A stretch of DNA of 18,024 nucleotides, taken from Crenothrix polyspora (lineage in GTDB: Bacteria > Pseudomonadota > Gammaproteobacteria > Methylococcales > Methylomonadaceae). The notes beneath the pieces are model-generated. The model had not been told where the DNA came from, ran no database searches, and was given only the letters and a program-made list of their open reading frames with translations. Each line of letters starts with the position of its first letter. Positions within the stretch are counted from its first letter, which is position 1. The position numbers and the translations under genes are program-made. The stretch spans positions 1 to 18,024 of the forward strand of contig CAMDOP010000029.1 of the NCBI GenBank assembly GCA_945903675.1, given 5' to 3'. Shown here piece by piece: positions 14,047 to 18,024 of the stretch.

Positions 14047-16020
14047 ATGAACTTAATCTTAAAACCTGTCATTCTTATCATTGACGACTCTCCTGACATT
14101 ATTAATTTATTAGCTGGGCTACTTAAGCATCAGTACAAGGTCAAAACGGCCACTAATGGCGATAGAGGACTTAAGATTGCTCAGGATGATGACTCCATAG
14201 ACCTCATCTTGCTGGACGTTTTAATGCCGGGGCCTTCTGGCTTCGAAGTATGTGAACAACTAAAAGCCGATGTTAAGACCTCAGACATCCCTATTATATT
14301 TTTAACGGCCCTATCCGATATTGATGATGAGCAGCATGGTTTAGAGTTAGGAGCGGTCGATTACATTACTAAGCCAATTAGCCCCGCTATATTATTGGCA
14401 CGAGTAAAGAACCATCTGAAGCTCAAAGCGGCCAATGATGTTTTAAAAGACAAAAGTAATCAAGCCAATGTTCGCCTAGACTTAATACTCAATGCCACTG
14501 GTGAAGGTATCTACGGTATCGATACCAATGGCAACTGTATCTTCATGAATACATCAGCGTTAACTATGCTCGGTTATGCCTCCCAACAGGACGTACTAAG
14601 CAAAAATAACCACCAGTTATTTCATTATGCCTATGCTAATGGTTCACCCTATAACTTTCAGCAATGTCCCATATACAAAGCCCTGCAAGGTGAATCAAGT
14701 TTATCTAGCGATACAGAGGTTTTCTGGCGTAAAGATGGCTCTAGCTTCCCTGTAGAATACCAATCGCATCCGATTAGACAGAATGAAAAAGTCATCGGTT
14801 GCGTAGTCAGTTTTATGGATATCACCGAGCGCAAACAAAACGAACGACTACTAATAGCCGCAAAAGAGCGGGCAGAGAGCTTATCCAAAACTAAATCACA
14901 ATTTCTGGCGAATATGTCGCATGAAATTCGCACGCCCATGACAGCAATCATCGGCTTTTCAGAACTCGCCTTGCTTAAAGTCATGCCGAAAGAGGTTAAC
15001 GATTATTTGCAAAACATTAACACTGCTTCTAATAATCTACTCGTTATTCTTAACGACATTCTGGATCTATCCAAACTCGAAGCTGGGAAGATAGCGCTTA
15101 ATGTCAAGCCTTTTAGTCTAGATGACTTACAAATGTCACTATACAACCTATTAATAATTACAGCGCAATCTAAAAACTTAGCTTTAAGTATAGACTTAGC
15201 GAGCAATGTGCCTGAACAGTTCATCGGTGATAACGTTCGTTTAAGACAAGTGCTCATTAATCTTCTGGGCAATGCCATTAAATTTACTAAACAGGGTTCG
15301 GTAACGTTAAGCATTAACTTACTACAAATCGATGATCAGCAAGCTAGGCTATTATTTGCAATCACCGATACTGGCATCGGTATCCCACTAGAGAAGCAAG
15401 ACGAGTTGTTTCAACCCTTTAGCCAAGTGGATGCTGTTTTTTCTAGAAATTTTGATGGTACAGGCTTAGGCTTGGTTATCAGTCAAAACATAGTGCAGTT
15501 AATGGGTGGTTGCATTAAGCTAGACAGCCAGCCTGAATTAGGGAGTTGTTTTAGTTTTGAGTTGGTACTCCCGTATGGGGATTTATCAACTATTGATCCG
15601 CATGTCATACCCTCAATAATTTTAAAGTCAGAACCGCTTAGCGGTGTTCGGATTCTACTGGCCGAAGATAATGCCTTTAACCAGATGATCATTAATGAAG
15701 TGCTAAAAAATTTTGGAGCTAGCGTCGTGATTGCTAATAATGGTTTAGAAGCGTTAGCCGCATTAGAGCAAGAAGCCTTTGATATCGTTTTAATGGATTT
15801 GCATATGCCCAACATGGATGGCTATGAAGCCACTATTGAGATTCGTAAACAAGCACGTTATGCATCACTACCAGTGATCGCTTTAACAGCTAGCGTAACA
15901 GAGGAAGATAGGCGGCGCTGTCTAGCAATAGGTATGAATGATTTTTCTGGCAAACCCATTAAAACAAAAGACTTATTGACAATGCTACAGCAATGGCGAT
16001 TGCATAACGGGGAGAACTGA
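14047..16020 (+). CDS. REC–PAS–histidine kinase–REC hybrid signalling protein
   Basis: A 657-residue soluble protein. The N-terminal receiver (about 5–125) has D13/D14, D57 (LLDVLMPG), T87 and K109 and is about 70% identical by hand count to the receiver at 8033. A PAS domain (about 140–265) begins LDLILNATGEGIYGID and ends with the PAC-like VVSFMDITERK. HisKA has H292 (SHEIRTP), followed by HATPase motifs NLLGNAIKF (N409), DTGIGI, FSQVD and GTGLGL. The C-terminal receiver has D584 (MDLHMPNMDG) and K636. There is no HPt domain, so the HPt H769 of the upstream kinase is a candidate partner. It is the last gene of the six-gene run, 82 bases after the previous stop and 124 before mutL. REC at the N-terminus means its kinase activity is probably set by another phosphodonor. 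Confidence 0.9.
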   Translation: MNLILKPVILIIDDSPDIINLLAGLLKHQYKVKTATNGDRGLKIAQDDDSIDLILLDVLMPGPSGFEVCEQLKADVKTSDIPIIFLTALSDIDDEQHGLELGAVDYITKPISPAILLARVKNHLKLKAANDVLKDKSNQANVRLDLILNATGEGIYGIDTNGNCIFMNTSALTMLGYASQQDVLSKNNHQLFHYAYANGSPYNFQQCPIYKALQGESSLSSDTEVFWRKDGSSFPVEYQSHPIRQNEKVIGCVVSFMDITERKQNERLLIAAKERAESLSKTKSQFLANMSHEIRTPMTAIIGFSELALLKVMPKEVNDYLQNINTASNNLLVILNDILDLSKLEAGKIALNVKPFSLDDLQMSLYNLLIITAQSKNLALSIDLASNVPEQFIGDNVRLRQVLINLLGNAIKFTKQGSVTLSINLLQIDDQQARLLFAITDTGIGIPLEKQDELFQPFSQVDAVFSRNFDGTGLGLVISQNIVQLMGGCIKLDSQPELGSCFSFELVLPYGDLSTIDPHVIPSIILKSEPLSGVRILLAEDNAFNQMIINEVLKNFGASVVIANNGLEALAALEQEAFDIVLMDLHMPNMDGYEATIEIRKQARYASLPVIALTASVTEEDRRRCLAIGMNDFSGKPIKTKDLLTMLQQWRLHNGEN

Positions 16021-16144
16021 ACTGGGTGTGCTTAAAAGTGCAATTGTATTAAGTCATTTATCCATTCACCTCGAATCTTCTTGTAAAACTATCACGAAGT
16101 TAACCACTCCTATAGAATAAGGCTTTTTTGTTTTAGGTTAACTC

Positions 16145-17977
16145 ATGCGTATTCATGCCCTCCCCATTCAACTGGTTAATCAAATTGCTGCGGGTGAGGT
16201 GGTTGAAAGACCTTCATCTGTCGTTAAAGAACTGGTTGAAAATTGTTTTGATGCTGGGGCAGGGCAGATTACTATTGAAATTGAGCAGGGCGGTACTCGG
16301 CTGATAAAAATCAGAGATGATGGCTGTGGCATCGATAAAGAAGACTTAGCCTTAGCTTTATCAAAACATGCCACCAGTAAAATAGCGACCTTACAAGATT
16401 TGGAACAAGTTTCTAGCATGGGCTTTCGTGGCGAAGCCTTGCCCAGTATAAGTTCTGTGGCAAGATTAACATTAATTTCACGGACTGCTGGCAGTCAATG
16501 TGCTTGGCGGGTAACAGCAGATGGATCGGAGCAAGACTTTGATCCACAACCCGATCCACATCCTCAAGGCACGACGGTTGATGTGCGCGACCTGTTTTAT
16601 AACACGCCTGCTAGGCGTAAGTTTTTAAAAACTGAAAAAACTGAATTCACGCATATCGAAACCTTAATTAAACGAATGGCTTTAAGTCAATTTGAGATCG
16701 GTTTTAGCTTATTGCATAACCAAAAAGAAATTCTTAATTTAAAGCCAGCAACGACTGAAGTATCTCAAGAGCAGCGCGTCGCAAGTCTTTGCGGCCCTGC
16801 TTTTATTGAAAGCTCAGTAAAAATTGATTTTGCAGCGTCAGGCTTACAACTTAGTGGTTGGGTAGGTTTACCTACGTTTTCTCGCAGTCAGCAAGATATG
16901 CAGTTTTTTTATGTGAATGGCCGTTTAATTCGGGATAAGTTAGTCGCTCATGCTATTAAGCAAGCCTATCAAGATGTCTTGTATCATGGTCGGCATCCTG
17001 TTTTTGTTTTATATTTAACCCTAGATCCTATCCTAGTTGATGTTAACGCTCATCCGGCAAAGTTAGAAGTCAGGTTTAGAGAAGGACGCTTGGTCCATGA
17101 TTTTTTATTTTCAGCGCTGCATCGTTCCTTGGCAGATTTAAGGCCAGAGCATACTGCTGCGGCAGTGAGTTGGGTAAATCAAAGTGTTGTTGGTAATACT
17201 ACTGGGGTAGAGGATCTAGCTACGCCGCCAATAAATAAGATTTTTGATGTTAAACCGACCTATCAGGCAGGGCTAACACAGCAAACATCACTACCCTTAT
17301 CGATAGCCGAATCCATATCGGCTTATGCATCTTTATCACCTTATGCAATGGCCGAACAAAAGCCACGCTTGCCAGTTTCAGCGGAACAAGATACGCATCC
17401 CTTGGGTTATGCGATTGCACATATACATAATATTTATATTTTGGCTGAAACAACTAAAGGTGTCATTTTGGTTGATACTCATGCTGCTCATGAACGAGTT
17501 ACTTATGAACGTCTAAAGCGGCAATATCAAGAAGGTTTTGTACCCAGTCAACCGTTATTATTACCTATTAAGATCACGGTGAGCGCAGCAGAAGCTGATT
17601 TAGCTGAACAAGAATATGAATATTTTAGTAGTCTCGGTTTTGAACTTAATCGATCGGGGCCTGAAACAATTATCTTACGCTCAACACCTGCACTATTGGG
17701 TAACGTTGATAAAGAACTGTTAATTCGTGATGTTTTGGCTGATATTAATGAACATGGTATGAGTCAACGCATACAAGAGCAATCTAATCGGTTATTAGCA
17801 ACCATTGCTTGTCATGGTTCGGTTCGTGCTAAGCGCCGATTGAATATTGATGAGATGAACGCTTTACTGCGTGATATGGAGCAGACTGAACGCATAGGGC
17901 AGTGTAATCATGGACGACCCACATGGATAGAATTATCGACCCAAGAGCTCGATAAGTTCTTTTTACGTGGCCAATAA
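16145..17977 (+). CDS. mutL: DNA mismatch repair protein MutL, endonuclease type
   Basis: A 610-residue MutL, close to the family length. The N-terminal GHKL ATPase has catalytic E29 and N33 in KELVENCFDAGAG, DDGCGI at 58–63, the ATP lid GFRGEAL at 93–99 and GTTVDVRDLFYNTPARRKF near 142–160. After a variable Pro/Ser/Gln linker (about 340–415) the C-terminal dimerisation domain contains DTHAAHERVTYE at 444–455, which fits the DQHA(X)2E(X)4E endonuclease motif with Thr for Gln, plus ACHGSVRA at 555–562 and CNHGRP at 587–592. Together these mark a nicking MutL, as in Pseudomonas, unlike the non-endonuclease MutL of E. coli that relies on MutH. An AGG at 16135–16137 supports the ATG. Its usual neighbour amiB is displaced by the insertion upstream; miaA follows. 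Confidence 0.96.
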   Translation: MRIHALPIQLVNQIAAGEVVERPSSVVKELVENCFDAGAGQITIEIEQGGTRLIKIRDDGCGIDKEDLALALSKHATSKIATLQDLEQVSSMGFRGEALPSISSVARLTLISRTAGSQCAWRVTADGSEQDFDPQPDPHPQGTTVDVRDLFYNTPARRKFLKTEKTEFTHIETLIKRMALSQFEIGFSLLHNQKEILNLKPATTEVSQEQRVASLCGPAFIESSVKIDFAASGLQLSGWVGLPTFSRSQQDMQFFYVNGRLIRDKLVAHAIKQAYQDVLYHGRHPVFVLYLTLDPILVDVNAHPAKLEVRFREGRLVHDFLFSALHRSLADLRPEHTAAAVSWVNQSVVGNTTGVEDLATPPINKIFDVKPTYQAGLTQQTSLPLSIAESISAYASLSPYAMAEQKPRLPVSAEQDTHPLGYAIAHIHNIYILAETTKGVILVDTHAAHERVTYERLKRQYQEGFVPSQPLLLPIKITVSAAEADLAEQEYEYFSSLGFELNRSGPETIILRSTPALLGNVDKELLIRDVLADINEHGMSQRIQEQSNRLLATIACHGSVRAKRRLNIDEMNALLRDMEQTERIGQCNHGRPTWIELSTQELDKFFLRGQ

Positions 17978-17999
17978 GCCTTTAACAAAACCACTCTTC

Positions 18000-18024
18000 A
18001 TGCAAAAGCAAACACTGCCCCCCG
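18000..18024 (+). CDS. miaA: Probable tRNA dimethylallyltransferase MiaA, first codons only
   Basis: Eight codons (MQKQTLPP) are readable before the window ends. MiaA proteins commonly begin with a short tail leading to LPPAIFLMGPTA-like sequence, and miaA follows mutL in E. coli and many gammaproteobacteria, so position and the LPP match agree. The same frame is open back to a GTG at 17967 that would overlap the mutL stop by 11 bases and add eleven residues; neither start has a convincing ribosome binding site. The call rests mainly on gene order. Confidence 0.5.

Noticed and set aside
14658..15815. Minus-strand open frames of about 100 codons (14658–14984, 15003–15314, 15483–15815)
   Set aside because: They lie opposite the well-supported REC–PAS–kinase–REC gene and show no family motifs or ribosome binding sites.
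1..18024. tRNA, rRNA or known riboswitch genes
   Set aside because: Reading the intergenic regions on both strands showed no cloverleaf, CCA-ending tRNA pattern, rRNA segment or riboswitch core that I could recognise; a covariance-model scan would be needed to exclude weak cases.

Overview
This AT-rich window reads as a gammaproteobacterial chromosome. Two neighbourhoods known from E. coli and relatives are visible: a yoaA–tsaB pair on the minus strand at the left edge, and the nnr–tsaE–amiB ... mutL–miaA order on the plus strand. No genus can be fixed from the sequence alone. MutL carries the endonuclease-type metal motif, which argues against a close enterobacterial (MutH/Dam) relative.

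Layout. 1–2045 (minus): the first 27 codons of tsaB and a complete XPD/DinG-type iron–sulfur helicase (yoaA). 2228–5418 (plus): nnr (NAD(P)HX repair), tsaE (t6A tRNA modification ATPase) and amiB (septal murein amidase), tightly packed. 5419–16144: about 10.7 kb that separates amiB from mutL, which are neighbours in E. coli. This segment starts with a large imperfect hairpin (about 5436–5570), then an Rpn-family PD-(D/E)XK nuclease gene with an in-frame 12-bp tandem repeat, then a decayed IS3-family element (6642–7910) whose two reading frames hold stops, frameshifts and a lost catalytic Asp. 16145–18024: mutL and the first codons of probable miaA.

The most interesting part is 8033–16020, six same-strand genes that look like one stressosome-type signalling operon wired to a histidine-kinase phosphorelay. 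In order: (1) a receiver protein whose C-terminal HD-GYP domain has lost its catalytic core; (2) an RsbR-like protein with a haem-globin-type sensor and a STAS domain; (3) an RsbS-like STAS protein lacking the usual phosphorylated Ser; (4) a single polypeptide joining an RsbT-like GHKL kinase to a SpoIIE/RsbX-like phosphatase; (5) a hybrid kinase with a degenerate RsbT-like N-terminus, two receivers and an HPt domain; (6) a REC–PAS–kinase–REC protein whose first receiver is about 70% identical to that of gene 1.

Inferred working model: a gas or redox signal at the globin domain alters the STAS complex, the kinase/phosphatase fusion is captured or released, and the signal enters the phosphorelay through the RsbT-like front end of the hybrid kinase. 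No sigma factor, GGDEF protein or DNA-binding output is encoded here, so the final output lies elsewhere or in protein–protein contacts.
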